The position numbers and the translations under genes are program-made. DNA of 64,000 nucleotides. Origin: Buchnera aphidicola (Sitobion avenae). Its GTDB lineage: Bacteria > Pseudomonadota > Gammaproteobacteria > Enterobacterales > Enterobacteriaceae. Every line of letters begins with the position of its first letter. Positions within the stretch are counted from its first letter, which is position 1. The stretch covers positions 372,001-436,000 of the forward strand of contig NZ_CP034855.1 of assembly GCF_005082585.1 (NCBI RefSeq). Reading direction: 5' to 3'. Shown one piece after another: positions 32,247-43,043 of the stretch. The notes beneath the pieces are model-generated. The model was not told the DNA's origin. It was given only the letters and a program-made list of their open reading frames with translations, and did no database searches.

Positions 32247-33179
32247 TTGAGAAATTCTCTATATAAAAAAAATATTATTTCAATTAATGATTTGCAACGT
32301 AATGAATTAGAATTAGTTTTAAATAAATCTGCAATGCTCAAGAAAAAACCACAACCTGATTTATTAAAAAATAAAATTATAGCCAGCTGTTTCTTTGAAG
32401 CATCAACACGTACTCGTTTATCATTTGAAACAGCTGTTTATCGCTTAGGTGCTTCAATAGTAGGATTTTCTGATGGTCATAATATTTCTTTAGAAAAAAA
32501 AGGAGAAACATTAGCAGATACTATTTCAGTAATTAGTTCATATGTCGATGCAATTATTATTCGACATCCTCAAGAAGGATCTGCGCGTTTAGCTGTAGAG
32601 TTTTCTAATAAAATCCCAATATTCAATGCAGGGGATGGAGCAAATCAACATCCCACACAAACACTTTTAGATTTGTTTACTATACAAGAAACTCAAGATA
32701 GACTTACTCATTTAAATATAGCTATAGTTGGAGATCTTAAATATGGAAGAACAGTACATTCATTAACACAAGCATTGGCTAAATTTAAAAAAAATAAATT
32801 TTATTTTATTTCTCCTGATGCTTTATCAATGCCTAACTATATTAACAATATGCTTGATAAAAAAGAAATTTATTGGAAAAGATATAAAAATATTGAAGAG
32901 ATAATCTCTGAAATAGATATTCTTTATATGACTCGAATTCAAAAAGAAAGACTCGACTCTACTGAATATGCAAATGCAAAATCAAAGTTTGTATTACACA
33001 CTTCAATTTTAAAAAATGCGCGTAGCAATCTAAAAATATTACATCCTCTTCCGCGTATAGATGAAATAGATCGGGATGTAGACTATACACCTTATGCCTG
33101 GTATTTTAAACAAGCTGCAAATGGAATTTATGCACGTCAGGCAATCTTATCTTTAGTATTAATAGAAAAACACCTATAA
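32247..33179 (+). CDS. pyrB: Aspartate carbamoyltransferase catalytic chain (TTG start)
   Basis: PyrB condenses aspartate and carbamoyl phosphate in pyrimidine synthesis. The 310-residue product, one residue shorter than E. coli (311 with Met), has [26 protein letters not shown] and [12 protein letters not shown]. The C-terminal [10 protein letters not shown] and GIYARQAIL follow. The start codon is TTG at 32247, chosen because [15 protein letters not shown] then aligns with the E. coli N terminus and an AAGGA lies at 32234-32238. The 104-bp leader has no obvious pyrL-type leader peptide and attenuator, so UTP-sensitive attenuation seems to be lost. pyrI follows after 12 bp. Confidence 0.96.
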   Translation: MRNSLYKKNIISINDLQRNELELVLNKSAMLKKKPQPDLLKNKIIASCFFEASTRTRLSFETAVYRLGASIVGFSDGHNISLEKKGETLADTISVISSYVDAIIIRHPQEGSARLAVEFSNKIPIFNAGDGANQHPTQTLLDLFTIQETQDRLTHLNIAIVGDLKYGRTVHSLTQALAKFKKNKFYFISPDALSMPNYINNMLDKKEIYWKRYKNIEEIISEIDILYMTRIQKERLDSTEYANAKSKFVLHTSILKNARSNLKILHPLPRIDEIDRDVDYTPYAWYFKQAANGIYARQAILSLVLIEKHL

Positions 33180-33191
33180 ATAAAAAAATAT

Positions 33192-33653
33192 ATGGAAATA
33201 AACAAACTTCAAGTAGAAGCTATTAAATCTGGTAGCGTAATCGATCATATTCCTGCACATATTGGTTTTAAATTATTGTCTTTATTTAGATTTACTGAAA
33301 CAGAAAAACGTATTACTATAGGTTTGAATTTACCTTCTAAAAAGTTAGGAAAAAAAGACATTATAAAAATTGAAAATACTTTTCTTAGTGGTGATCAAAT
33401 TAATCAATTGGCGATTTATGCTCCACATGCTACAGTAAATTATATTAATAAATATAATTTAGTCAGAAAAGTTTTTCCAACTTTACCTGAAAAAATTGAC
33501 AGAATTTTAATATGTCCAAATAGTAATTGTGTTAGTAATCACAATCTCATTACTTCCAGTTTTATTTTTAAAAAAGATCAATTTTTCAATATAAATTTAA
33601 TATGTAAATATTGTGAAAAAGAATTTTCTAAAAATATAGTTTTATCTTATTAG
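33192..33653 (+). CDS. pyrI: Aspartate carbamoyltransferase regulatory chain
   Basis: PyrI binds CTP/ATP and gives allosteric control of PyrB. The 153-residue product (same as E. coli) has the nucleotide-binding N-terminal domain ([22 protein letters not shown]). The zinc domain follows, with four cysteines CPNSNC and CKYCEKEF near 109-114 and 138-141, all intact. The gene is 12 bp after pyrB. Retaining the regulatory chain means that protein-level feedback on pyrimidine synthesis is kept even though the leader attenuator is not seen. Confidence 0.97.
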   Translation: MEINKLQVEAIKSGSVIDHIPAHIGFKLLSLFRFTETEKRITIGLNLPSKKLGKKDIIKIENTFLSGDQINQLAIYAPHATVNYINKYNLVRKVFPTLPEKIDRILICPNSNCVSNHNLITSSFIFKKDQFFNINLICKYCEKEFSKNIVLSY

Positions 33654-33700
33654 TAATATTATTCGCATATATAATATATTAAACATATGAGTGATAATTT

Positions 33701-34087
33701 ATGAAATGTATCATTAACACCAAAAACGCCCCTAAACCTATCGGTCCTTATTCACAAGCTATTAAAATCGATGATTTTATTATATTATCAGGACAAATAC
33801 CTATTGATGTCACGTCTAATCACATACCAGATAATATTTCCGAACAAACATATCTTGTATTAAATAATATCAAATCTATTTTGACTGATGCGGGATTTAA
33901 AGTAAAAAATATTGTAAAAACTACGGTTTTTACTACCAATTTAGAGAAAATTAATATAATTAATGAAATTTATAAAAAATTTTTCATAGATAATAAGTCA
34001 AATTTTCCTGCTCGATCCTGTATTGAAGTTCAGGCGCTACCTAAAAATGTAAAAATAGAGATTGAAGCAATAGCATGTAAAAAATAA
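33701..34087 (+). CDS. ridA: Enamine/imine deaminase RidA
   Basis: RidA hydrolyses reactive enamine/imine intermediates, such as 2-aminoacrylate and those from threonine dehydratase, protecting PLP enzymes. The 128-residue product (as in E. coli) has PKPIGPYSQAI near the start, GQIPID, and the catalytic arginine in PARSCIEVQALPKNVKIEIEAIA near residue 105. It follows pyrI after 47 bp, as in E. coli (pyrBI-ridA). Its relevance here may be to branched-chain amino acid synthesis (inference). Confidence 0.96.
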   Translation: MKCIINTKNAPKPIGPYSQAIKIDDFIILSGQIPIDVTSNHIPDNISEQTYLVLNNIKSILTDAGFKVKNIVKTTVFTTNLEKINIINEIYKKFFIDNKSNFPARSCIEVQALPKNVKIEIEAIACKK

Positions 34088-34143
34088 TTTTTAAAAATAT
34101 TTGCTCTATTTAAAGCATTAATGATAAATTAAAACATGTGTAA

Positions 34144-34162
34144 TATGCCGCAAAGCGGCATA
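34144..34162. terminator. G+C-rich hairpin between convergent ridA and deaD
   Basis: An 8-bp perfect stem TATGCCGC/GCGGCATA (34144-34151, 34155-34162) with an AAA loop is by far the most G+C-rich spot in its spacer. It has no long U tail on either strand. It sits 12 bp before the deaD stop and 57 bp after ridA, so it probably acts on both transcripts. Confidence 0.75.
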
Positions 34163-34174
34163 AAAACTGAAACA

Positions 34175-35977
34175 TTAAATTTTTCTACGACGAAAAAAAG
34201 ACGTTTTAAGTTCATTTTTTTTAGATGTATTAGATTTGTTTATACTATTTTCAGGAACACGACGACTACTATTTTTATCTCTATTAAAAATAGAGCGATT
34301 AGACGTCTTACTTTCATAACTTCTTAAATCTTTTAATAATTTTATATTAATTAATTTGTTTAAGATTCTAGTACGAGTGAAGTTTTGTAGTAAATCTTTA
34401 GACATTCCCTTAGGTAATTCAATTGTAGAATAAGAAGAAAAAAGTTTAATATTGCCAATATTACGACTATTAATATTCCCTTCATTAGCAATTGCTCCGA
34501 CTATATGACGCACTTCAACTCCATCATTACGACCTACTTCAATACGATATAAATCCATATCTTTATTATCACGACGTTCACGACGTAATCGACTATTTCG
34601 ATTATCCTCACGTCGATATTCATCTTTTAATAATGCATCCCGTGATTGACGTTTTATTGGATCTGATTTAATTATTAAAGGACGTTCACCTTGAGCCATT
34701 TTCAACAAAGCAGCCGCTAAAGTTTTTATATCTAAATCATCAGTAGAATATAACTTATCTAATAAAACACTATATTCATCTAAATCTCGACTTTCTAATT
34801 GTTGTTGTACTTTTTTAGCAAATTGCTCAAGACGTCTTTGACATAATAATTCTATTTTTGGCAATTGAACTTCCGGAATAGACTGTTTAATAGTACGTTC
34901 TATATTGCGTAACAAACGACGCTCACGATTTTCAACAAATAATAATGCCCGACCTGCTCGACCTGCTCGACCTGTTCGACCTATGCGATGAACATAAGAT
35001 TCTGAGTCCATAGGAATATCATAATTGATAACCAAACTAATACGATCAACATCCAAACCACGTGCTGCTACATCTGTAGCAATTAAAATATCTAATCTAC
35101 CATTTTTTAATCTTTCTAAAGTTTGTTCTCGTAATGCTTGATTCATATCTCCATTTAATGCTGCACTATTATATCCATTACGTTCTAATGCTTCAGAAAC
35201 TTCTAAAGTTGCATTTTTAGTTCTAACGAAAATAATTGTAGCTGAAAAATCTTCTGCTTCTAAAAAACGAATTAATGCGTCGGTTTTTCGACCATATACC
35301 ATCCAATAACTCTGTTTAATATCTGGTCGTGTAGTTATATTAGACTGAATTTTAATCTCTTGTGGATTTTTCATAAATCTTTTGGAAATACGACGAATTG
35401 CTTCTGGCATTGTCGCAGAAAACAATGCAGTTTGATGTTCTTTTGGAATCTGAGTCATAATAGTTTCTACATCTTCTATAAATCCCATCCGTAACATTTC
35501 GTCTGCTTCATCTAAAACTAATCCGTGTAAATTAGAAAGATTGAGTGTTCCTCTTTTTAAATGATCTAATAAACGACCTGGAGTTCCTACAACAATTTGA
35601 GGTCCTTGTCGTAACGCACGTAATTGAAGTTCATATCTTTGACCACCGTACAAAGGCAGTACATGTATCCCGATCATATATTTAGAAAAATCTGAAAATG
35701 CTTCTGCTACTTGAACTGCTAATTCTCTTGTAGGAGCTAATACTAATATTTGAGGAGCTTTTAAATTAATATCAAGATTATGTAATAATGGCAATGAAAA
35801 AGCAGCTGTCTTGCCGCTTCCTGTTTGTGCCATTCCTAATACATCACGTCCTTCTAAAAGCAAAGGAATACATGATGCTTGAATAGGAGAAGGTTTAACG
35901 TATCCCATTTCAGTTAAAGATTGAATAAGAAAAGGATTTAAACCAAGAAAAGAAAATGTGCTTTCAATATGAGTCAT
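34175..35977 (-). CDS. deaD: ATP-dependent RNA helicase DeaD (CsdA)
   Basis: DeaD unwinds RNA in 50S assembly and mRNA decay at low temperature. The 600-residue product (E. coli 629) has helicase motifs [10 protein letters not shown] (I), PTRELA (Ia), DEADEM (II), SAT (III) and [14 protein letters not shown] (VI). A specific RNA-binding domain lies at about 460-540 ([24 protein letters not shown]). The C-terminal tail is Arg/Ser/Asn-rich and replaces the E. coli RGG-like repeats. The gene lies downstream of pnp, with nlpI lost. The upstream leader is unusual; see the separate entries. Confidence 0.96.
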   Translation of the reverse strand: MTHIESTFSFLGLNPFLIQSLTEMGYVKPSPIQASCIPLLLEGRDVLGMAQTGSGKTAAFSLPLLHNLDINLKAPQILVLAPTRELAVQVAEAFSDFSKYMIGIHVLPLYGGQRYELQLRALRQGPQIVVGTPGRLLDHLKRGTLNLSNLHGLVLDEADEMLRMGFIEDVETIMTQIPKEHQTALFSATMPEAIRRISKRFMKNPQEIKIQSNITTRPDIKQSYWMVYGRKTDALIRFLEAEDFSATIIFVRTKNATLEVSEALERNGYNSAALNGDMNQALREQTLERLKNGRLDILIATDVAARGLDVDRISLVINYDIPMDSESYVHRIGRTGRAGRAGRALLFVENRERRLLRNIERTIKQSIPEVQLPKIELLCQRRLEQFAKKVQQQLESRDLDEYSVLLDKLYSTDDLDIKTLAAALLKMAQGERPLIIKSDPIKRQSRDALLKDEYRREDNRNSRLRRERRDNKDMDLYRIEVGRNDGVEVRHIVGAIANEGNINSRNIGNIKLFSSYSTIELPKGMSKDLLQNFTRTRILNKLINIKLLKDLRSYESKTSNRSIFNRDKNSSRRVPENSINKSNTSKKNELKTSFFRRRKI

Positions 35978-35998
35978 GCAGTAGATATGCCTTTTAAG

Positions 35999-36025
35999 TT
36001 ACCGTGGCCAGTCTACATAGCTCAT
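35999..36025 (-). CDS. Upstream ORF of deaD, 8 codons (MSYVDWPR)
   Basis: ATG at 36025, stop TAA at 35999-36001, exactly 16 codons before and in frame with the deaD ATG. The peptide MSYVDWPR matches the start of the N-terminal extension once annotated on E. coli DeaD, but here an in-frame stop separates it from deaD. It may be a regulatory upstream ORF or simply part of a conserved RNA element. No Shine-Dalgarno is obvious. Confidence 0.4.
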   Translation of the reverse strand: MSYVDWPR

Positions 36026-36036
36026 TATGAAAATAT

Positions 36037-36099
36037 TTATTTATTCTCATTGAAAAGTGTGAACCGGCTCAAATTAAATGATCTAAAAAATAAAACCAT
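36037..36099 (-). CDS. Upstream ORF of deaD, 20 codons
   Basis: ATG at 36099, stop TAA at 36037-36039. The peptide includes FNLSRFTLFNENK; its second half is encoded by unusually G+C-rich codons (AGC CGG TTC ACA) for this genome. E. coli has a small gene, yrbN, in the same position before deaD; whether this is its counterpart I cannot verify without its sequence. It is out of frame with deaD. Confidence 0.35.
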   Translation of the reverse strand: MVLFFRSFNLSRFTLFNENK

Positions 36100-36355
36100 T
36101 GAATTTTTAAAAATCAATAATAATATTTCTTAGTTATTGCCAATGATTTGTTAAGTATTAGATATATTAAAAACAACATTAGCAACTTGTTGAAATTTAT
36201 TTTTTTAAAAATTATATATTTATATTATATAATAATTTTTATAAAATAAAATGAATTAAGTTTATACTGTTTCTGTTTATATGGTACTATTTGAGAACAT
36301 ATAAATCTATATTTTATTAAAAAAATATAAATAATTTTCAAGTAATATAATTATA
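36100..36355. other. Eroded spacer pnp-deaD in place of nlpI
   Basis: Upstream of the conserved deaD leader this spacer is plain A+T-rich sequence without a credible gene. In E. coli the lipoprotein gene nlpI lies here; no residual frame resembles it. The deaD promoter probably lies in this stretch, but none can be picked out with confidence. Confidence 0.55.
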
Positions 36356-38479
36356 TCAGATAATAGCATTATTTATTGATGTATTAGAAACAATAGAATT
36401 TTCTATTTCTTTAATACTTAACCTTAAACGACCTTGACGATCTATTTCCAAGACTTTAACAGATATCATTTGATCAATTTTTAAATGATTAGATACTTTA
36501 TCTACTCTTTTATCAGAAATTTGTGAAATATGTACTAGACCCTCTTTTCCTAAACCAATAGAGACAAAAGCACCAAAATCAACAATACGAGTCACTTTTC
36601 CAGAATAAATTTGACCTACTTCAATTTCTGCTGTAATCTCTTTAATTCTACGGATAGCAAGCTTTGCTTTTTCTTTAACAGTAGATGATATTTTAACTGT
36701 GCCATCATCTTCAATTTCGATTATAGTTCCAGTTTCTTCAGTTAACATTCGAATGACAGAACCTCCTTTACCTATAACATCTTTAATTTTTTCAGGATTA
36801 ATTTTTATAGTATGAATTCGAGGTGCAAATTCAGAAATATCAATTCTAGATTTGTTTAATGCTTGGTTCATTACGTTTAAGATATGAAGTCTAGCTGATC
36901 TTGCCTCATTTAAAGCTGCATGTATAATTTCATTGGTAATGCCTTCTATCTTCATATCCATTTGTAAAGCTGTGATTCCATCTTCTGTACCAGAAACTTT
37001 AAAATCCATGTCACCTAAATGATCTTCATCACCTAAAATATCCGAAAGCAACACGTATTTATCTCCTTCTTTAACTAATCCCATTGCTATTCCGGCAACA
37101 GCAGATTTAATAGGTACCCCTGCATCCATTAAAGCCAAAGAAGCACTACAAACAGAGGCCATAGAAGAAGAGCCATTAGATTCTGTGATTTCAGATACTA
37201 CTCGAATAGTATAAGGAAAATCATCTAATTTAGGCATTACAGCTAAAAGACTTCTTTTAGCAAGACGACCATGACCAATTTCTCGTCTTTTAGGTGAACC
37301 TACCATCCCAATTTCTCCAACAGAATAAGGAGGGAAATTATAATGAAATAAAAAATTATCTATTCTGTCTCCTAATAATTCATCTAAATTTTGTGCGTCT
37401 CTCGATGTTCCTAAAGTTACAGAAGCTAAAGATTGAGTTTCTCCCCTAGTAAATAAAGCAGAACCATGTGTTCGAGGTAAAATACCAGTTCGAACATCTA
37501 AAGCACGAATCATATCTTTTTCACGTCCATCAATACGTGTTTGATTGTTTAATATACGCTTTCGAACAACTTTTTTTTCAATTTTTTGAAAAATATCTTC
37601 TATTTCTAATGTATCTATATTTGAATTTTCTTCTAAAAATAATTTAATTGTATCTTCTTTAATACTATTTAATTTTTCAATCCTATCTTGTTTATTAAAA
37701 ATAAAATAAGCGTCACTTATCTCTTTTTCAGAGATATCAATAATTTTCGATTCTAGTATTTTGTTTCTTTCTGGATAAGACATAATCCATGGTAACTTAC
37801 TAGCTTCATTTGATAAAGAACGAATGTTATTAATTACTACTTGTTGTTGTTGATGACCAAATACAATAGCTCCAAGAATTTGTTCTTCACTAAGTATTTT
37901 AGACTCCGCTTCTACCATAAGAGTAGCGTTTTGTGTTCCTGAAATCATTAAATCTAAAGAACTGTTTTTCATATCTTCACTAATAGGATTCAATACATAT
38001 TGATTATTAATATAACCAACTCTTGCAGCACCTACTGGACCATAGAATGGAATCCCAGATAAACTAAGTGCTGCGGATGCACCTATAATAGAAATTATAT
38101 CAGGATTAATTTGAGGGTTAACTGACACTACCGTAGCAATTATTTGAACTTCATTTAAAAAATTCTTTGGAAATAATGGACGGATAGGTCGATCGATTAG
38201 TCTAGCTGTTAATATTTCATTTTCACTAGGACGTCCTTCTCTTCTAAAAAAACCACCAGGTATACGACCTGCTGCATATGTACGTTCTTGATAATTAACA
38301 GTAAGAGGAAAAAATTTTTGTCCTGCATTTATTTTTTTTTGTCCAACAACAGTTACAAAAACTGCTGTATCATCCATACTAGCCATAACAGCAGCTGTAG
38401 CCTGTCGAGCCATCACACCTGTTTCTAAAGTGATTGTATGTTGGCCATATTGAAATTTACGTACAATGGGATTTAGCAA
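36356..38479 (-). CDS. pnp: Polynucleotide phosphorylase
   Basis: PNPase degrades RNA phosphorolytically from the 3' end and is a degradosome partner of RNase E. The 707-residue product (E. coli 711) has two RNase PH domains, with [14 protein letters not shown] in the first. The catalytic region of the second holds [15 protein letters not shown] and [16 protein letters not shown] domain follows ([23 protein letters not shown]) and then an S1 domain ([21 protein letters not shown]). It lies downstream of rpsO with the terminator between them. An A/T hairpin at 38525-38560 in its leader might correspond to the RNase III-processed element of E. coli (weak). Confidence 0.97.
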   Translation of the reverse strand: MLNPIVRKFQYGQHTITLETGVMARQATAAVMASMDDTAVFVTVVGQKKINAGQKFFPLTVNYQERTYAAGRIPGGFFRREGRPSENEILTARLIDRPIRPLFPKNFLNEVQIIATVVSVNPQINPDIISIIGASAALSLSGIPFYGPVGAARVGYINNQYVLNPISEDMKNSSLDLMISGTQNATLMVEAESKILSEEQILGAIVFGHQQQQVVINNIRSLSNEASKLPWIMSYPERNKILESKIIDISEKEISDAYFIFNKQDRIEKLNSIKEDTIKLFLEENSNIDTLEIEDIFQKIEKKVVRKRILNNQTRIDGREKDMIRALDVRTGILPRTHGSALFTRGETQSLASVTLGTSRDAQNLDELLGDRIDNFLFHYNFPPYSVGEIGMVGSPKRREIGHGRLAKRSLLAVMPKLDDFPYTIRVVSEITESNGSSSMASVCSASLALMDAGVPIKSAVAGIAMGLVKEGDKYVLLSDILGDEDHLGDMDFKVSGTEDGITALQMDMKIEGITNEIIHAALNEARSARLHILNVMNQALNKSRIDISEFAPRIHTIKINPEKIKDVIGKGGSVIRMLTEETGTIIEIEDDGTVKISSTVKEKAKLAIRRIKEITAEIEVGQIYSGKVTRIVDFGAFVSIGLGKEGLVHISQISDKRVDKVSNHLKIDQMISVKVLEIDRQGRLRLSIKEIENSIVSNTSINNAII

Positions 38480-38564
38480 AATAATATCCTTAACATAAAA
38501 CTAATTTTTTAATAAAAAGACGTTACATTTTTTAAAAATTTTTCAAAATTAAAAAAATGTAAAA

Positions 38565-38585
38565 AAAGGGCTAATAAAGCCCTTT
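38565..38585 (-). terminator. Rho-independent terminator between rpsO and pnp
   Basis: On the minus strand an 8-bp stem AAAGGGCT/AGCCCTTT (arms 38565-38572 and 38578-38585, 5-nt loop) is followed by a run of seven T. It sits 58 bp after the rpsO stop, matching the position of the E. coli rpsO terminator. Partial read-through probably supplies pnp. Confidence 0.9.
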
Positions 38586-38642
38586 GAAAAATCTGTTTTT
38601 TATTATAATAAAATATTTAATTTTATTTTTTATAAAAAGTAT

Positions 38643-38912
38643 TCATCGTCTTAAACGTAAATCTTCAATTAAAGCGGTGTAACGAGATATATTTTTTTTC
38701 TTTAAATAATCTAATAATTTACGACGTTTCGATACCATATTTAAAAGACCTCTGCGACTGCAATGATCTTTTTTATGTTGAGAAAAATGTGTTTGAAGAT
38801 GATTAATTTGCTTGGTCAACAAAACAACTTGCACTTCTGTCATCCCGCTATTTGTATCAGATTTGCCATATTTTATAATGATTTTTTTAGTATCAATTGC
38901 CGATAAAGACAT
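38643..38912 (-). CDS. rpsO: 30S ribosomal protein S15
   Basis: S15 binds the central domain of 16S rRNA early in 30S assembly. The start is set at 38912 ([19 protein letters not shown]), five codons inside the longest open frame, because this is the E. coli N terminus. The product has exactly 89 residues like E. coli S15. Conserved blocks are [28 protein letters not shown] and [12 protein letters not shown]. It lies between truB and pnp, as in E. coli. Confidence 0.97.
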   Translation of the reverse strand: MSLSAIDTKKIIIKYGKSDTNSGMTEVQVVLLTKQINHLQTHFSQHKKDHCSRRGLLNMVSKRRKLLDYLKKKNISRYTALIEDLRLRR

Positions 38913-39015
38913 ATAAAAATACTCCATATATTAAAAACTATATTAAATTAATTTCAACTTAATTCAGTTATTTGAAAATAATATCATGCCAATCTTAAAT
39001 TTAATAGTGAATAAC

Positions 39016-39954
39016 TTAATTAGTAAATCTAGAAACTAATCGGTATGGAATTAACAACGCTTCTTTATTAATTTTTCCTACACCAATAAATCTTTTAGAC
39101 TTTTCTTCTATTACACGTACTAAACTATTTTTTATATTAGAAAAAAAATTTATTTTTGCACCTAATTTAAAATTATATGATTCTTCAGTAGAAAGATAAA
39201 TTTTAGGTAAAAAAGATACAAGATCATCTATAGGCATTAACAAATCATCTATATTTTTAAAAATTTTAACATTGTCAATATTTTTTAGACTAGATAATTT
39301 ATATAAATTAGAAATTGTCACTAATTGAGTATGCAGATATGAAGCTACTTGTAAGCGCCGCAAGAAAACAACATGAGCACCGCAGCCTAATTTTTCTCCT
39401 AAGTCATCAATAAGAGTTCTAATATATGTTCCTTTTGAACACGATATTTTGAATGAAATTAAATTTTTTTCTTGATGAATAGAATATATATCATATATTG
39501 TAACTTTTCTTGTATCACGTGTGATGTTTATTCCTCGACGTGCATATTTATATAACGGTATACCATTATATTTTATTGCTGAATACATTGAAGGCATCTG
39601 TTCAATTAAACCAATGAATTCTCTTATAGATAGAAGAAGCTTTCGAAAATTAAATAAAATAGGCCTCTTTTGTATAATAATTCCATCAGAATCAGATGTA
39701 GACGTTTTTTCACCTAACTTAGCAATAACATGATATGTTTTATGAGATTCTGTCAAATAATATGAAAATTTAGTACATTCTCCAAAACAAATTGGCAACA
39801 TTCCTGTTGCTAAAGGATCTAGAGTCCCAATATAACCTGCTTTTTTTGCATTAAAAATAATTTTAACCTTCTGTAAAGCATTATTAGAAGAGATACCTCG
39901 AGGTTTATCTAGTAAAAGTAATCCATGAATATTGCGTTTTTTATAAAAAAACAT
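39016..39954 (-). CDS. truB: tRNA pseudouridine(55) synthase TruB
   Basis: TruB makes pseudouridine 55 in the T loop of all tRNAs. The 312-residue product (E. coli 314) starts with GLLLLDKPRGISSN. The catalytic aspartate is in GYIGTLDPLATGMLPI near residue 48. QMPSMYSAIKYNGIPLYKYARRG and the CSKGTYIRTLIDDLGEKLG motif follow, then a C-terminal PUA-type domain. It is between rbfA and rpsO, as in E. coli. Confidence 0.96.
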   Translation of the reverse strand: MFFYKKRNIHGLLLLDKPRGISSNNALQKVKIIFNAKKAGYIGTLDPLATGMLPICFGECTKFSYYLTESHKTYHVIAKLGEKTSTSDSDGIIIQKRPILFNFRKLLLSIREFIGLIEQMPSMYSAIKYNGIPLYKYARRGINITRDTRKVTIYDIYSIHQEKNLISFKISCSKGTYIRTLIDDLGEKLGCGAHVVFLRRLQVASYLHTQLVTISNLYKLSSLKNIDNVKIFKNIDDLLMPIDDLVSFLPKIYLSTEESYNFKLGAKINFFSNIKNSLVRVIEEKSKRFIGVGKINKEALLIPYRLVSRFTN

Positions 39955-39994
39955 CTATTTACCTTTCTTTTATTGATTCAAACATGTACTTTTA

Positions 39995-40354
39995 TTATTT
40001 TTTTGATAAACTTTCTAAAATATATGAAATTTTATTACCTTTTAAAAAGGAATCATCATGATAAAAGATAATATTTGGAACAATGCGTAATCTCATTCTT
40101 TGACATAATAAGCTACGAATATAACCAGTAGCTTTATTCAAGATAATTAACATTTTTTTTACATTTAATTTATCATCACTTTGTAGAAAACTAACAAATA
40201 TTTGCGCGTGAGATAAATCTTTAGAAACTTGCACATCAGAAACTGTTATTATTGTTTTAATACGTGGATCTTCAAGTGAATACTGTATAATCACAGCTAT
40301 TTTTTTTTGTAATTCTTGAGCAATACGGATGGATCGATTAAATAATTTTTCCAT
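39995..40354 (-). CDS. rbfA: Ribosome-binding factor A
   Basis: RbfA assists late 16S rRNA maturation and cold adaptation. The 119-residue product (E. coli 133) has a type II KH fold. Conserved segments are RIAQELQKKIAVIIQ, DPRIKTIITVSDVQVSKDLSHAQIFVSF, and a C-terminal RMRLRIVPNIIFYHDDSF. The C-terminal tail of E. coli is trimmed. The position between infB and truB supports the call. Confidence 0.95.
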   Translation of the reverse strand: MEKLFNRSIRIAQELQKKIAVIIQYSLEDPRIKTIITVSDVQVSKDLSHAQIFVSFLQSDDKLNVKKMLIILNKATGYIRSLLCQRMRLRIVPNIIFYHDDSFLKGNKISYILESLSKK

Positions 40355-40399
40355 AATTATATTACCAAATTAAATATTTTATAAAAAATACATCATACT

Positions 40400-43027
40400 T
40401 TATAATATTCTCTTAATTTCTTTTACTTCAAAAACTTCTATAATATCTCCAACACGTATGTCATTATAATTCTTTATACCGATTCCACACTCTAAACCAT
40501 TTCGTGTTTCATTTACATCTTCTTTAAAACGACGTAGGGACTCTAGTTCACCTTCATATATAACTATATTATCTCTTAATATATGAATAGGATTACTGCG
40601 TTTAATTATTCCTTCTATAACCATACAACCAGCAATTACACCAAATTTAGGAGATTTAAATATATTTCTTACTTCAGCCAAACCAATAATGTCTTCTTTA
40701 TATTCAGGCGATAAAAGACCTGTCATAGCAGATTTGACTTCATCAAGTAAATCATAAATAACCGAATAGTATCGAAGATCTAAATGTTCAGAATTAATTA
40801 TTTTTTTAGCAGAAGAATCTGCACGAACATTAAATCCTAAAATAATAGCATTTGAAGCTAATGCTAAAGAAGCATCTGTTTCCGTGATACCTCCAATTCC
40901 TAATCCTATTATTTTTATTTTTACTTCATTAGTAGATAATTTTAATAAAGCTCCAGAAATAGCTTCTAAAGAACCTTGTATATCAGATTTAAGAATAATT
41001 TTTAATTCAGATACATTATCTTTTTTTATATTATCAAACATGTTTTCTAAATTCATTTTATTTTGATTAGATAATTTTATTTCACGTGATTTCTCTTTAC
41101 GATAAGATGCCACTTCTCTTGCCTTTTTCTCATCACGAACCACAGTGACTATATCTCCAGAAAAAGGAACTTTAGACAAGCCTAATACTTCTACTGGGAT
41201 CGATGGTCCTGCACTTAAAACTTCAGTTCCATTTGCATCACGCAAAGATTTAATACGCCCATATTCAAAACCACATAATATTATATCTCCTTTATTTATT
41301 TTTCCTCTTTTTACTAATATAGTAGCTATTGGTCCTCGACCTTTATCAAGAAAAGACTCAATAACAATACCTTCAGCCATACCAGTAGATACTGTTTTTA
41401 ATTCTAACATTTCTGCTTGTAATAAAATCGCATTCAATAATGTATTGATACCTTTTCCTGTTTTTGCAGAAACAGATACAAATATATTTTCGCCACCCCA
41501 TTCTTCTGAGAGAATATTGTATTTCATTAAATCATTTCTAACTTTATCAATATCAGAATCTATTTTGTCAATTTTATTAATAGCAACTATTACTGGAACA
41601 TTAGCGTCTTTTGCATGTTGTATAGCTTCTATGGTTTGTGGCATCACACCATCGTCTGCTGCTACAACTAAAACAACAATATCAGTTAATTTAACACCAC
41701 GCGATCTCATTGCAGTAAATGCTGAATGTCCAGGTGTATCTAGAAAAGTAATTGAACCTAAATCAGTTTTTACATGATAAGCACCAATATTTTGTGTAAT
41801 TCCACCAGCTTCATGAAATGCTGTTTTTGTTGAACGAATATAATCTAATAACGACGTTTTTCCATGATCAACATGTCCCATTATAGTTACTACTGGAGCT
41901 CTAATAATAGAAACATTATTTCCTGTATCACGATCTTTCATAATCAATTCTTCTAATACATTTTCTGGTTGTATAATGACTTTATGACCCATCTCTTCTG
42001 CAATTAATTGAGCTGTATCTTGATCAAGAACGTGATTAATTGTTCCTATAATTCCCATATTCATCATGTTTTTAATAACTTCAGAACTCTTTATTGCCAT
42101 TTTATTTGCTAAATCAGAAACAGAAATTGTATTACTAATAATGACATCTCTATTAATAATAGATTCAGGTTTTTGAAAAACTTGTTGTAATAAAATAGGT
42201 TTATTTTTTTGTTTGCTATTTTTTTTATTACGATTAGAAGTACGAATTTCTTCTTTATAATGTTTTCCACTATGAAAACTTTTATTGTTTTTTTTATGTC
42301 GATGATTTTTTGAAATTCGACTATGATTTCTTTTGTCTGTTTCTACTTCTCTGTCGTTGTCATCTTCGGCTTGACGTGCATGTAAAAATGTTGTTAGATG
42401 ATAATCTTTTTTTTCCTCCTTATGAGACGGTCTTTCTTCTATATTTTCTTTAATTCTTTTTTTATTGTTTAATTCAAAGGAACTAGATTCTAAATGTTTC
42501 TTAAATTTTTTATTTTTTTCATCTTTATTTAAATTTTTTGATTTTTTTAAATGTAAAAATTTCAAATCATGTTTATTTAATTCTAGTTTATCAATATTTT
42601 TTATATGTTTTTTTTCTAAATCATTAGTTTCTATGTTTTTTTTAAAAACTTTTTTTTCTTTGTTGCGTGAAACTAGTATTTTTTTTATTGAAGGTGTAAT
42701 TGTTTGTTTTATGTTTAATAAACTTTCAGTTTCTAGTTTATTATTTTTTACATATACTCTTTTTTTTCTAACTTCTACTTGTACAGATTTATTTTTCCCT
42801 CCAATACCTGAAACACTTAAAGTGCTACGTGTTTTTCTTTGTAATACCAAGGTATCTAAAGAATATTTTTTTTTAGATTCTAAATGTTTTAATAAAAGAT
42901 TCTTTTCAATAAAATTGATATGATCATCTTGAGTTTTTGTTATACCAATATCAGATAATTCTTTTATTAATTTATTAATTGATATTTTTATCCCATTTGA
43001 TAAAACTTTTAAACTTATATCTGGCAT
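40400..43027 (-). CDS. infB: Translation initiation factor IF-2
   Basis: IF-2 is the GTPase that places initiator tRNA on the ribosome. The ATG at 43027 is preferred over the longer frame from 43060, because [12 protein letters not shown] aligns with the E. coli start and an AGGAA lies upstream. The longer version would also overlap nusA. The 875-residue product has an N-terminal IF2 domain and a highly charged Lys/Asn-rich linker (about 90-280). The G domain has [16 protein letters not shown] and NKID, and domains II-IV end [14 protein letters not shown]. It is 17 bp after nusA, as in E. coli. Confidence 0.97.
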   Translation of the reverse strand: MPDISLKVLSNGIKISINKLIKELSDIGITKTQDDHINFIEKNLLLKHLESKKKYSLDTLVLQRKTRSTLSVSGIGGKNKSVQVEVRKKRVYVKNNKLETESLLNIKQTITPSIKKILVSRNKEKKVFKKNIETNDLEKKHIKNIDKLELNKHDLKFLHLKKSKNLNKDEKNKKFKKHLESSSFELNNKKRIKENIEERPSHKEEKKDYHLTTFLHARQAEDDNDREVETDKRNHSRISKNHRHKKNNKSFHSGKHYKEEIRTSNRNKKNSKQKNKPILLQQVFQKPESIINRDVIISNTISVSDLANKMAIKSSEVIKNMMNMGIIGTINHVLDQDTAQLIAEEMGHKVIIQPENVLEELIMKDRDTGNNVSIIRAPVVTIMGHVDHGKTSLLDYIRSTKTAFHEAGGITQNIGAYHVKTDLGSITFLDTPGHSAFTAMRSRGVKLTDIVVLVVAADDGVMPQTIEAIQHAKDANVPVIVAINKIDKIDSDIDKVRNDLMKYNILSEEWGGENIFVSVSAKTGKGINTLLNAILLQAEMLELKTVSTGMAEGIVIESFLDKGRGPIATILVKRGKINKGDIILCGFEYGRIKSLRDANGTEVLSAGPSIPVEVLGLSKVPFSGDIVTVVRDEKKAREVASYRKEKSREIKLSNQNKMNLENMFDNIKKDNVSELKIILKSDIQGSLEAISGALLKLSTNEVKIKIIGLGIGGITETDASLALASNAIILGFNVRADSSAKKIINSEHLDLRYYSVIYDLLDEVKSAMTGLLSPEYKEDIIGLAEVRNIFKSPKFGVIAGCMVIEGIIKRSNPIHILRDNIVIYEGELESLRRFKEDVNETRNGLECGIGIKNYNDIRVGDIIEVFEVKEIKRIL

Positions 43028-43043
43028 ATTATTGTTCCTATTA

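Larger units (their letters stand above)
35978..36099 (-). promoter_or_regulatory. Conserved G+C-richer leader of deaD with two short ORFs
   Basis: The 122 bases before the deaD ATG contain two patches much richer in G+C than other spacers here (about 36001-36022 and 36055-36072). One encodes an 8-codon ORF in frame with deaD, the other a 20-codon ORF out of frame. From memory, an older E. coli DeaD annotation carries an N-terminal extension starting (M)MSYVDWPPL and ending HTYYM. The Buchnera bases read MSYVDWPR, stop, then LKRHIYC before the deaD Met, aligning residue by residue. This indicates a leader conserved at nucleotide level between the two species. Confidence 0.65.

Noticed and set aside
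34136-34327. 63-codon open frame over the ridA-deaD junction
   Set aside because: It covers the terminator hairpin and the antisense of the deaD tail; no homology and no independent support.
34940-34985. Short direct repeats in deaD (CGACCTGCT units)
   Set aside because: They encode the conserved [10 protein letters not shown] helicase motif VI, also repeated in E. coli DeaD.
41145-41777. 210-codon open frame on the plus strand inside infB
   Set aside because: It is antisense to the conserved IF-2 G domain, and its sequence has no recognisable family; a shadow of the real coding frame.
42465-42923. 152-codon open frame antisense to the infB linker
   Set aside because: Phe/Leu-rich complement of a Lys/Asn-rich linker; a compositional artefact.
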